A stretch of DNA of 6,241 nucleotides, from the NCBI GenBank assembly GCA_020344865.1, contig CP070830.1:1462321-1468561 (forward strand). The letters are read 5' to 3'. Source of the DNA: Planctomycetota bacterium (GTDB lineage Bacteria > Planctomycetota > Phycisphaerae > Sedimentisphaerales > Anaerobacaceae). Each line of letters starts with the position of its first letter. Within the stretch, counting starts at the first letter, position 1. Positions 1-6,162 of the stretch are shown in pieces. The notes below the pieces were generated by a model. It saw only the letters and a list, made by a program, of their open reading frames with translations. It did not search any database and was not told where the DNA came from. Both the position numbers and the translations under genes were made by a program.

Positions 1-1
1 C

Positions 2-700
2 AGTGCGTTCGGGAGCATTATCGCTTTGAACAGGAAAGTTGACGTTGAATTGGCCCGTACGATTATGGAATCGTTCAGCCGGTTCGGCAAGGCCAGGGGG
101 GCGAGTGGCTTTTTTGCCGAGGTGATTATCGCTCCGCAATTTGAGCAGGAGGCGGTTGAGCTAATCAGGACGTTGAAGGCGTGGGGCGGCAGGGTTCGGC
201 TGATGGAGACGGGCGAGATTGACCGGGCCAAGATTCATGGGGCCGAGTATGACGCCCGGTGCGTGGTCGGAGGAATGCTTCTGCAGAAGCGGGATCTGGT
301 CGGCTGGGAGCCGGCCGAGCTGAAATATCCGACGAAGGCCCGTCCTACGGAGGCCCAGCTCGAGGATTTGAGGATTGCCTGGCTCGCCGCCAAGCACACA
401 AAGAGCAACACCATCGTGCTGGTCAAGAATAGAAAGGTATTGGGCGTGGGCGCCGGGCAGATGAACCGGGTTGAGTCCGGGCTGATAGCGTTCAAGCGTG
501 CCGGCGATGAGGCGAAGGGCTGCGCGATGGCATCGGATGCGTTCTTCCCATTTCCGGATAATGTGGAGAATGCGGCGAAGGCAGGGGTGGCGGCGATAGT
601 ACAGCCGGGCGGGTCCAACAAGGATGATGAAGTGATTGCGTGTGCGGACAAGCACGGCATCGCGATGGTCTTTACGGGCAAGAGACACTTTAAACATTGA
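2..700 (+). CDS. purH: PurH, C-terminal AICAR formyltransferase domain (5' end outside window)
   Basis: This is the last 232 residues of the bifunctional purine enzyme that formylates AICAR with 10-formyl-tetrahydrofolate to FAICAR and then closes the ring to IMP in the cytoplasm. Only the C-terminal part of the formyltransferase domain is present. The frame is open from the left edge and reads SAFGSIIALNRKVD, matching the PurH SAFGxIIALN segment, so the TTG at 26 is internal and not a start. Other family motifs are K-H-T-K-S-N (bases 392-409), GVGAGQMNRVES (443-478), ASDAFFPFPDN (530-562), a QPGGS turn and the terminal VFTGKRHFKH. Full-length PurH is about 510-530 residues, so slightly over half is missing; the catalytic Lys-His pair and the cyclohydrolase domain lie to the left. 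FFPFPDN has Pro where many homologues have Arg, probably lineage variation. No frameshift is seen, and a stable hairpin begins 12 bases after the stop. Identification is secure. Confidence 0.96.
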   Translation, partial: SAFGSIIALNRKVDVELARTIMESFSRFGKARGASGFFAEVIIAPQFEQEAVELIRTLKAWGGRVRLMETGEIDRAKIHGAEYDARCVVGGMLLQKRDLVGWEPAELKYPTKARPTEAQLEDLRIAWLAAKHTKSNTIVLVKNRKVLGVGAGQMNRVESGLIAFKRAGDEAKGCAMASDAFFPFPDNVENAAKAGVAAIVQPGGSNKDDEVIACADKHGIAMVFTGKRHFKH

Positions 701-711
701 TTTGTCGGCTG

Positions 712-744
712 CCGGCGGTGACTCGCGAGGCGAGTTACGGTCGG
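712..744 (+). terminator. Stable hairpin just downstream of purH, possible terminator
   Basis: Bases 712-726 pair with 730-744 around a GAG loop: nine pairs next to the loop (718-726 with 730-738), one G-G mismatch (717/739), then five more pairs (712-716 with 740-744). Two pairs (715/741 and 720/736) are G-U in plus-strand RNA but would be C-A in minus-strand RNA, so the fold favours the purH transcript. It starts 12 bases after the purH stop, the usual place for a terminator or a 3'-end stabilising stem. There is no clean U-run after it, only a mixed AT stretch, so intrinsic termination is uncertain. The hairpin is certain from the bases; its role is inferred. Confidence 0.5.
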
Positions 745-756
745 AGAATTGTAAAG

Positions 757-778
757 TTTCTACTCACTAAAGTAGAGA
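757..778 (+). other. Second small hairpin in the purH-DUF4139 gap
   Basis: Bases 757-764 pair with 771-778 around the six-base loop CACTAA: seven Watson-Crick pairs and one U-G pair (758/777) that would be A-C in minus-strand RNA. It lies 12 bases after the larger hairpin, in an AT-rich stretch. It could extend a termination region or belong to a leader. No known riboswitch or RNA family was recognised. Confidence 0.35.
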
Positions 779-841
779 ATATCGAACAAGTCATAGCAGA
801 GATGCGTATATCGCGTAAGATTATTGTCACGCGTCGGTAAA

Positions 842-863
842 GTGTAGTTTGAAAAATCTACAC
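842..863. promoter_or_regulatory. GTGTAG-N10-CTACAC inverted repeat upstream of the DUF4139 gene
   Basis: A perfect six-base inverted repeat (842-847 and 858-863) with a ten-base AT-rich centre ends 40 bases before the ATG at 904. The half-site spacing, about two helical turns overall, fits a dimeric regulator site, but it could equally form an RNA hairpin or be chance. A TTGAAA (849-854) and a GATAAT (876-881) lie nearby but are 21 bases apart, too far for a normal promoter, so no promoter is claimed. Confidence 0.3.
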
Positions 864-903
864 CTGTCAATAAGCGATAATCATTAGTTGGAGGTAACCA
901 ATC

Positions 904-2586
904 ATGGAGCGCGCCAAGAAATCCATTATCCTGATTGTTGTAATGTACTGTTTAGCTTTTGTTCATTCAGCAAAGGGGCAGTCGGAAGCGGGAGAAACAA
1001 AGGCGGAGGCCGAGCTGCGGCAGGTGGCACTTTTCAAGAACGGGCTGGGATTTTTTGTGTATGAGGTGACATGCCCGAAGAAGAGCGATTCGTTTAGTTT
1101 CGTTCCGTGCGCTGCGGCGTCGCACGGGAGTTTTTGGGTGTCGTATCCGCCGAAGGTCGAGCTGGAGGGACTTACGGCGAGGGAAGTGGATATGGAGGAG
1201 ATGGTGGAGGCGGTGACGGTTGGCGAGCTGCTGCGGGCCAATGTGGGGCGGAAGGTGAGTGTGGTATTTGACGACGAGCAGATAATCGGCGTTATAAAGC
1301 ATTTCGCGGATGAGAGGAAAGGGCCGAAGCCTGAGTCATACGGGCCGGGGGGTGCGGAGATGGCGAGGGTGAATTACACAGGGGCAAGTTTGGGGCAATC
1401 CCGTCTGGTCATAATCGAAACGGACAAGGGGGAGGTCTGCATCGACCCACACAGCGTGAAAAAGGTTGAGTTTCCCGGCGGCAAGGCGGAAAAGCGTTTC
1501 GCCAGGAAGAAAAAGTCGATGCAGGTAGGTGTAAAGCTAGGCGGACCTGCGGGGGGCAAGAAGCTTACGGTAAGCTACTTAGCCAAGGGGATTACCTGGG
1601 CACCGAGCTATATTGTGGATATAACGGAAGGGGACGAGGCGCGGATTTCGGCGAAGGCCGCGGTGATAAACGAGGTCTGTGATTTGGATGATGTTACAGT
1701 GCAATTGATTACGGGATTTCCGAATCTGCAATTTGCCGATATAGTCAGCCCTCTTGCGAAGAAAGAGAATCTGGGCCAGTTCCTTTCGGCACTGGCCAAA
1801 GGGCAAAGCGAGGTAGAGCGGCGCGGCGTAATGTATAATGTAGCGATGCAGCGAGCGGGTGCTTTCGAAGAGATGGGCGCAGCAGCTGCTATGCCGGCGT
1901 ATGGAGCGGCGGAAGCGGGGAAGGTGGCGGAGGACTTATTTCTTTATCCAGTAGAGGACGTTAAGCTGAGTAAGGGAGAGGTAGGATACCTGCCGCTCTT
2001 TACTGAATCGGTGCCGTATAAGCATATTTACAAGTGGGAGATACCCGATTATGTCAATGAGGAGGACCGCTATTTATACGGCCGGCGAGAGCAAGAGCGT
2101 GAGGCGGTTGAGGAGGTGTGGCACTGCCTGAGGATGGAGAACAAGACGAAGGTGCCGTGGACAACGGCACCGGCAGAGATAGTCAAGGAGGGGCTTATTC
2201 TCGGGCAGGACACTTTAAATTATACTGCGGCGGAGGGCGAAACGACGGTAAAGATTACACAGGCGGTGGGCGTCAAGGCGGAGCAAGTGGAGCTCGAGAT
2301 TGAGCGGAAGCGGGATGCGGCCCGGCTGTACGGCAATCACTATGACCTGGTGACGGTGGAGGGGAAACTTTCGGTCAGGAACTTTCAACAGAAAGCTATT
2401 ACGCTGGAGATTACCAAGACGCTGTCGGGTGAGGTGAAATCGTCGGAACCTGAAGCGAAGATTGAGAGCCTGGCCCGGGGATTGCGTCGTATGAATGCGG
2501 TTAGGGAGCTTACATGGAGGGTCGAGCTGGGTGCGGGCGAGCGGAAGGAACTGAATTATTTATACGAAGTATATGTGAGGCGGTGA
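904..2586 (+). CDS. Exported DUF4139 domain protein, function unknown
   Basis: This 560-residue protein has a signal peptide: basic MERAKKS, a hydrophobic stretch at about residues 8-22, then Ala-Lys-Gly before Gln26 as a likely signal peptidase I site. Mature protein would be periplasmic or outside the cell. The start is supported by GGAGGT at 890-895, eight bases before ATG. The N-terminal part opens with VALFKNGLGFFVYE (about 41-54), typical of this family's first beta segment. The DUF4139 region runs from about residue 220 to the end, with VSYLAKGITWAPSYIVDI, then QLITGFPNLQFADIVSPL (from about 267), and a C-terminal beta-rich part with GLRRMNAVRELTW and YLYEVYV. An Ala/Gly-rich insert (319-341) probably is a flexible loop. 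No catalytic motif or C-terminal membrane anchor is seen. Some DUF4139 relatives are named mucoidy inhibitor MuiA, but nothing here supports that role. Family call good, function unknown. Confidence 0.85.
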   Translation: MERAKKSIILIVVMYCLAFVHSAKGQSEAGETKAEAELRQVALFKNGLGFFVYEVTCPKKSDSFSFVPCAAASHGSFWVSYPPKVELEGLTAREVDMEEMVEAVTVGELLRANVGRKVSVVFDDEQIIGVIKHFADERKGPKPESYGPGGAEMARVNYTGASLGQSRLVIIETDKGEVCIDPHSVKKVEFPGGKAEKRFARKKKSMQVGVKLGGPAGGKKLTVSYLAKGITWAPSYIVDITEGDEARISAKAAVINEVCDLDDVTVQLITGFPNLQFADIVSPLAKKENLGQFLSALAKGQSEVERRGVMYNVAMQRAGAFEEMGAAAAMPAYGAAEAGKVAEDLFLYPVEDVKLSKGEVGYLPLFTESVPYKHIYKWEIPDYVNEEDRYLYGRREQEREAVEEVWHCLRMENKTKVPWTTAPAEIVKEGLILGQDTLNYTAAEGETTVKITQAVGVKAEQVELEIERKRDAARLYGNHYDLVTVEGKLSVRNFQQKAITLEITKTLSGEVKSSEPEAKIESLARGLRRMNAVRELTWRVELGAGERKELNYLYEVYVRR

Positions 2587-2619
2587 GAATCAGGGCGAGT
2601 GCGTGAGTGGACCGGACAT

Positions 2620-3711
2620 TCAGGGGCGGTAGTTGCGAAGGAGGTCCATACATTTATTGGCGGTATCGACATCGGGGACGTCGGTTACATTGTAAAAGAC
2701 ACCGCCAGTCAGTTGGTGCTGCGTGAGCGCCCGGTGAAAGTCGGGGAAACTTACCGAGCAGACGACGGGGGTGTCGTTTACCTGAGCCTTGAGGTCAGGC
2801 AGGACTTCGAAGGCGGGGGCAAAGCCAGTGTCATCTCCGAGGTAGATTGCCTTTAGTCCCTTTAACGTTGAGGCGGCTTTTAAAAGATGCCGGCCGTTGG
2901 CGTGAATGTGGGTGACGCCGCCGTCAAATTGTGCGAATATTTTCTCGACTGGTTCACGTCCCCACTTTTCGAAATAGTCGACAGAGGTCATATGAAAGGG
3001 GTCGACGCTTTCGGAGATGATTTTCCCGGGCAGCCACTGTGCGAAGTTGCTGCAGGTCCCGCCGGAGAGCAGTGGCACCATTTCAAAAAAAGTTCTCTGC
3101 ACGTGCAGGTTAATGTTGTGGGCGAGGTCGATTGCTTTGTGTATCATTTCCGGTCGTTCATCGAGGTCCATATAGGTCTGCGTTGCTCCGATGAGTTCGA
3201 AGACGAAGTTCAGGCCGTTAATGAGTATGAAGTGACTGATACCGAACTTGCCTGCGGATTTTTCGACGAACGTCTGCAGCTGTTTTAGATAACGGCGGAA
3301 CCATTCGTGCTCTGCGCTAAATGACAGATTCTCGAATTGCGACCAGTCACTAAGTACGGGCGGAACCATAGAGGAAATCCAGCCGGTGGTGGTGTCACAC
3401 AAGAACCGGACCTCGCCGCCAAGGAGGCCGCCGTAAAGACCCTGGTCCATTTCTGACAGGTATGCGGTGGAGATGGAGTCATCGTGTATATTTATGCGCT
3501 CTCGCGCGTAAGCGTCCCAGAAATCGGCGCGCTGCTGGATATCGGGATACTGACAAAATCCGGCGGGGTTGTTGGCGGCAAAGTCCTCCAATGCCCGGCT
3601 GGGCGTGTTCATTTTGGCGAGGACAATTTGCTGTGAACACTGCTCGTATAGCTGTCTTAGTCTGTTTAGGATTTGTTCGCCGTTGGGGCAATAACTCAGC
3701 GGGAAGCTCAT
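2620..3711 (-). CDS. Divergent uroporphyrinogen decarboxylase (URO-D) family protein
   Basis: The 363-residue protein fits the URO-D/cobalamin-methyltransferase superfamily, a cytoplasmic TIM-barrel fold. Support is the overall length, the helix-rich middle (roughly 120-210, with DERPEMIHKAIDLAHNI), the segment THIHANGRHLL (267-277) followed by LKGLKAIYLGDD (286-294), and the ending GGVFYNVTDVP...LLRNYRP. It is unlikely to be haem-pathway HemE, because the N-terminal RxAGRY motif is absent. The His-x-Cys zinc motif of MtaA/CmuA-type methyltransferases is also not intact: here it reads His268-Ile-His270, with Cys318 the nearest later cysteine. Substrate is unknown. The start is supported by GAGGT on the minus strand (3718-3722), six bases from ATG. 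It begins 51 bases after the metK stop on the same strand with no clear promoter or terminator between, so co-transcription with metK is likely. Its stop faces the DUF4139 gene stop across 33 bases with no recognisable terminator. Confidence 0.75.
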   Translation of the reverse strand: MSFPLSYCPNGEQILNRLRQLYEQCSQQIVLAKMNTPSRALEDFAANNPAGFCQYPDIQQRADFWDAYARERINIHDDSISTAYLSEMDQGLYGGLLGGEVRFLCDTTTGWISSMVPPVLSDWSQFENLSFSAEHEWFRRYLKQLQTFVEKSAGKFGISHFILINGLNFVFELIGATQTYMDLDERPEMIHKAIDLAHNINLHVQRTFFEMVPLLSGGTCSNFAQWLPGKIISESVDPFHMTSVDYFEKWGREPVEKIFAQFDGGVTHIHANGRHLLKAASTLKGLKAIYLGDDTGFAPAFEVLPDLKAQVNDTPVVCSVSFPDFHRALTQHQLTGGVFYNVTDVPDVDTANKCMDLLRNYRP

Positions 3712-3762
3712 TTGGCGACCTCTACCATCGATTTGAGTGTTAGAGGGGATGACATAGCGTCA

Positions 3763-4980
3763 CTACTTGCTTTTTGCCTTTAAACCCGCGGCCTTTCGGA
3801 GTTTGGCGGCCATATCGGTTCTTTCCCAAGTGAAGTTGGGGAGGTCTCTTCCGAAGTGCCCGCCGTGCGAGGTATCGGCATAGATTGGACGGGCAAGCTT
3901 CAGGTGGTCAATCATTGCACGCGGGGTAAGAGGGAAGAGCTTTGTTACGATACGGCTGATTTTTTTCTCGCTGATTTTTGCGGTTCCCTTCGTGTTAATC
4001 AGGACAGAAATGGGTTTGGCGACGCCTATAGCATAAGAAAGCTGGACTTCACAGGCGTCGGCGAGGTGGGCAGCGACGATGTTTTTGGCTATGTACCTTG
4101 CCATATAGCTTGCAGTTCTGTCTACCTTGGTGGGGTCTTTTCCACTGAAGCAACCACCACCGTGGCTTCCCCTTCCGCCGTAGGTGTCGACGATGATTTT
4201 TCTTCCGGTGACACCGCAGTCTCCTTTTGGTCCGCCTATAACGAATCGGCCGGTGGGGTTGACGTGGTATATGATGTTTTTATCCACGAGCCGCTTGGGC
4301 AGGACCGGAAGAACGACTTTATCGATAATTTCTTTGCGCAGTTTTTTGTAGGGGATGGAGGGGGCGTGCTGGGTGGATACGATTACCGTGTGGATGCGGG
4401 CGGGTTTGTAGTTTTTGTATTCCACAGTTACCTGACTTTTGCCATCGGGGCGAAGCCAAGGAAGGGTTTTGTTCCGCCTTAGTTTGGCGAGGCGGTTTGT
4501 GATGGCGTGGGCGAGCTGGATTGGCATAGGCATAAGCTGAGGCGTTTCGCGGCAGGCAAACCCGAACATCAGTCCCTGGTCGCCAGCGCCCTGCTCTTTG
4601 TGCAGTCCCTGGCCAGCGGTCACTCCCCGCGAGATGTCGGGGCTCTGCCTGTCGAGTGTTACCATGACAGCGCAGTTTTCGCAGTCGAAGCCCCATTGTG
4701 GGTCGGTGTAGCCGATTTTTTTGATAGTATCGCGGACGACTGTCGGGACATCGACAACGGCCTTCGTTGTGATTTCGCCGGCGACAACAACAAGACCGGT
4801 CGTTACCATTGTTTCACAGGCGACCCTGCTTTTGTGGTCCTGTGCGAGCATTGCGTCGAGGACGGCATCGGAGATGTGGTCGGCGACCTTGTCGGGATGG
4901 CCCATGGTTACGGATTCTGAGGTGAAGAGGTATCTATCGCTGTCACAATGGGGATTTACGGAGATAGTTTCTTTTGCCAT
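3763..4980 (-). CDS. metK: S-adenosylmethionine synthetase
   Basis: This cytoplasmic enzyme makes S-adenosylmethionine from methionine and ATP, releasing phosphate and pyrophosphate, and supplies methyl donor to the cell. The 405 residues are full length (E. coli about 384) with a short Lys-rich C-terminal tail. Landmarks in order are FTSESVTMGHPDK (19-31; His28, Asp30 and Lys31 of the ATP/metal site), ACETMVTTGLVVVAGEITT (54-72), RQSPDI (111-116), GAGDQGLMFGFA (131-142), TLPWLRPDGKSQVT (172-185), NPTGRFVIGGPKGDCGVTGRK (241-261) and the P-loop-like GGRGSHGGGCFSGKDPTKVDR (268-288). All expected active-site positions I can align are kept. Met26 replaces the usual Glu before GHPDK, and His35 replaces the usual Gln, probably neutral changes. 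AAGGA on the minus strand (4991-4995) lies ten bases before ATG. A strong promoter is upstream and the URO-D-like gene follows. No SAM riboswitch fits the roughly 50-base leader. Confidence 0.98.
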   Translation of the reverse strand: MAKETISVNPHCDSDRYLFTSESVTMGHPDKVADHISDAVLDAMLAQDHKSRVACETMVTTGLVVVAGEITTKAVVDVPTVVRDTIKKIGYTDPQWGFDCENCAVMVTLDRQSPDISRGVTAGQGLHKEQGAGDQGLMFGFACRETPQLMPMPIQLAHAITNRLAKLRRNKTLPWLRPDGKSQVTVEYKNYKPARIHTVIVSTQHAPSIPYKKLRKEIIDKVVLPVLPKRLVDKNIIYHVNPTGRFVIGGPKGDCGVTGRKIIVDTYGGRGSHGGGCFSGKDPTKVDRTASYMARYIAKNIVAAHLADACEVQLSYAIGVAKPISVLINTKGTAKISEKKISRIVTKLFPLTPRAMIDHLKLARPIYADTSHGGHFGRDLPNFTWERTDMAAKLRKAAGLKAKSK

Positions 4981-5050
4981 TTGCGGTTTTTCCTTTTTAG
5001 TAATCGGTTGCGTTTTTGTTCAAAGCCAGAAGACATATCATAGCGGTTTT
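4981..5050. repeat. Three short direct repeats in the metK leader and promoter
   Basis: Similar ten- to eleven-base units occur at 4981-4991 (TTGCGGTTTTT), 5008-5017 (TTGCGTTTTT) and 5041-5050 (TAGCGGTTTT). On the metK sense strand they read as A-runs followed by C(C)GC and lie just before the start codon, in mid-leader, and in the promoter spacer next to the -10 element. Starts are 27 and 33 bases apart. They may be binding sites or just AT-rich coincidence. Confidence 0.25.
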
Positions 5051-5065
5051 AATTGACAGGGTCAA
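5037..5065 (-). promoter_or_regulatory. Sigma70-type promoter for metK
   Basis: On the minus strand TTGACC (5065-5060) and TATGAT (5042-5037) are separated by exactly 17 bases, each hexamer one base from the housekeeping consensus. Transcription would start near 5030, giving a leader of about 50 bases that contains the AAGGA ribosome site. It probably drives both metK and the URO-D-like gene. Calling it by sigma70 consensus assumes this host's main sigma factor reads the same hexamers. Confidence 0.65.
5053..5065. promoter_or_regulatory. TTGAC-AGG-GTCAA palindrome over the metK -35 element
   Basis: A perfect five-base inverted repeat with a three-base centre overlaps the whole -35 hexamer and the adjoining spacer of the metK promoter. 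A repressor bound here would block RNA polymerase, so it is a candidate operator. It is short, and half of it is the -35 consensus itself, so chance is a real alternative. Confidence 0.25.
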
Positions 5066-5125
5066 ATCAAAAATGATTGGCGGCGCATTGGGGGCTTGAA
5101 GATTCAGGTTTATTATTTTGGTGAG

Positions 5126-6073
5126 TTATTCGTTGAGGATCCAATCGTACTTTATATACTCGATGGTGTAGTTTTCTGTTTCGAGGAAGCCCACATCCTG
5201 CTCGGGGAGGTAGTTAGTGATGAAGTTCAGGACGGCGCGTACGGCCGGGGGGTGGTCTTTGAACTTTCTGTCGATGGCGTATTTACTCATGAATTCACTG
5301 CCAAACCAGGTCGGCTGGAGGATTGCCGAGAGACGGACGACTTTGGCGTTTCGGTCTATCTCGAATGCGCGGGGGCTCGAGAGGAAGCTTTTTACCTGGT
5401 TGTCCAACTGCTGGTTTAGGGTGCGGCCGTAATAGGGCTCGTTTCGAAGAGAAGGGCTCGATAGACTGGCGTTGCAGATGGCGAAGAAGACACGCGGCTC
5501 GTCAAATTCTTTGCGGAAGAAGCGGCGTTGAAGCTGTAGAAGGGTGAATTCCTCGTCCATGATGATGAACTTGTAGTCGCTCCATATGCCTTTGATGTGC
5601 CTTATGCTGTTGGGCGGCCAGAAGAGGCGGAGGATTCTTGAGGACTCGATAGGATAGTTTTCCAGGATTATGTCGAGCATTTGTATGTTGTAGGCGTTAA
5701 TCCAGAAGGCGATTTTGTCCTCTCGCGGCCAGGCTTTGTAGTGGTTCGGGTCGAGGTTGTCGAATTCATCGAGGAGCTTTTTGAGGGTCAATTTTTTGTA
5801 CTTGAGGTTTTTGTAGTCGACCATTCCGGTGTCACTGACATAGGCGGTGAAGATGTCGGCGCACTTGTCGTGGAAAGAGACGGCGGGGGGCTGTTTGGGC
5901 TTTGTCGGCTCTGGTTTCGTTGGCTCGGGCTTTGTTGGCTCGGGTTTCGGCAGCTCAATAGTGGTTTCCTCAACGGTTTTAGTTTCGACAGGTTCAGACT
6001 TCTCGGGTTGACAGCCGGCGGCGAGAAGCAGGATGGTCAGCGAAGCGATAAAAACAATCAGGTTTTTGGTCAT
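5126..6073 (-). CDS. DUF547 domain lipoprotein
   Basis: The 315-residue protein begins with a lipoprotein signal: MTKN, a hydrophobic run to residue 17, then lipobox Leu-Ala-Ala-Gly-Cys with Cys21 as the lipidated residue. Gln22 follows, so sorting to the outer membrane is likely if E. coli rules apply. Residues 22-64 are a Pro/Glu/Lys/Thr-rich linker with three exact KPEPT units (43-57). The DUF547 domain spans roughly 68-315. It shows DKIAFWINAYNIQMLDIILENYP (119-141), PRVFFAICNASLSSPSLRNEPY (193-214), NFITNYLP (283-290) and the terminal YIKYDWILNE. Compared with the usual bacterial VHFALxCASxSCPxLR segment, His is replaced by Phe196, and the two Cys by Asn201 and Ser206, with one Cys shifted to 200. 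DUF547 has no established biochemical activity that I can assign here. GGAAAG on the minus strand (6088-6083) is a modest ribosome site nine bases from ATG, and the lipobox position supports this start. It ends 145 bases before metK, which has its own promoter. Confidence 0.88.
   Translation of the reverse strand: MTKNLIVFIASLTILLLAAGCQPEKSEPVETKTVEETTIELPKPEPTKPEPTKPEPTKPKQPPAVSFHDKCADIFTAYVSDTGMVDYKNLKYKKLTLKKLLDEFDNLDPNHYKAWPREDKIAFWINAYNIQMLDIILENYPIESSRILRLFWPPNSIRHIKGIWSDYKFIIMDEEFTLLQLQRRFFRKEFDEPRVFFAICNASLSSPSLRNEPYYGRTLNQQLDNQVKSFLSSPRAFEIDRNAKVVRLSAILQPTWFGSEFMSKYAIDRKFKDHPPAVRAVLNFITNYLPEQDVGFLETENYTIEYIKYDWILNE
5898..5957. repeat. 15-base tandem repeat coding the KPEPT linker of the lipoprotein
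   Basis: Four 15-base units (5898-5912, 5913-5927, 5928-5942, 5943-5957) encode the Lys-Pro-Glu-Pro-Thr repeats and their degenerate edge. Units 1 and 3 begin GGCTTTG, while 2 and 4 begin GGTTTCG, so the array looks like a duplicated 30-base unit that has since diverged at about six positions. Unit length is a multiple of three, so copy-number change would lengthen or shorten the linker without a frameshift. Confidence 0.8.
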
Positions 6074-6134
6074 TTTGTCCGGCTTTCCAAAAATACAAAT
6101 CTGTGTTTTGTGAAACGGGCTTATTCTGCCCTTT

Positions 6135-6162
6135 ATTTTAAGGAATTAAGCAACATGTGCAA
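6135..6162 (-). promoter_or_regulatory. Possible promoter for the DUF547 lipoprotein gene
   Basis: On the minus strand TAAAAT (6140-6135) matches the -10 consensus at five of six positions. It lies 16 bases after a weak -35, TTGCAC (6162-6157, three of six). A start near 6128 would give a leader of about 55 bases, containing a small GGGC/GCCC hairpin (6117-6131). The -10 is good and the -35 poor, so this is tentative. Confidence 0.35.

Noticed and set aside
161..697. Two minus-strand open frames opposite purH (178 and 148 codons)
   Set aside because: Both are antisense to clear PurH coding sequence, with no recognisable motifs and no ribosome site worth noting.
26..700. TTG at 26 as the start of a short independent AICAR formyltransferase gene
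   Set aside because: The frame is open to the left edge and the residues before the TTG already match PurH, so this is a gene cut by the window.
701..903. tRNA or other known RNA gene in the gap
   Set aside because: Hairpins are present, but there is no cloverleaf, anticodon arm or other recognised RNA pattern.
2587..2619. Bidirectional terminator between the convergent stops
   Set aside because: No inverted repeat of useful length and no T- or A-run was found in these 33 bases.
2599..3288. Plus-strand open frames following the DUF4139 gene (85 and 133 codons)
   Set aside because: They are antisense to the URO-D-like gene, which has a good ribosome site and family-like sequence throughout.
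3856..4482. Long plus-strand open frame opposite metK (208 codons)
   Set aside because: It lies wholly antisense to a highly conserved metK, has no family resemblance, and such frames are a common by-product of codon bias on the coding strand.
4981..5036. SAM riboswitch in the metK leader
   Set aside because: The leader from the predicted start is about 50 bases, A-rich and without strong stems or a terminator; no SAM riboswitch pattern was recognised.
5065..5078. AATCA/TGATT hairpin as terminator of the lipoprotein gene
   Set aside because: Only five AT-rich pairs, 48 bases after the stop and overlapping the metK -35 region; too weak to call.
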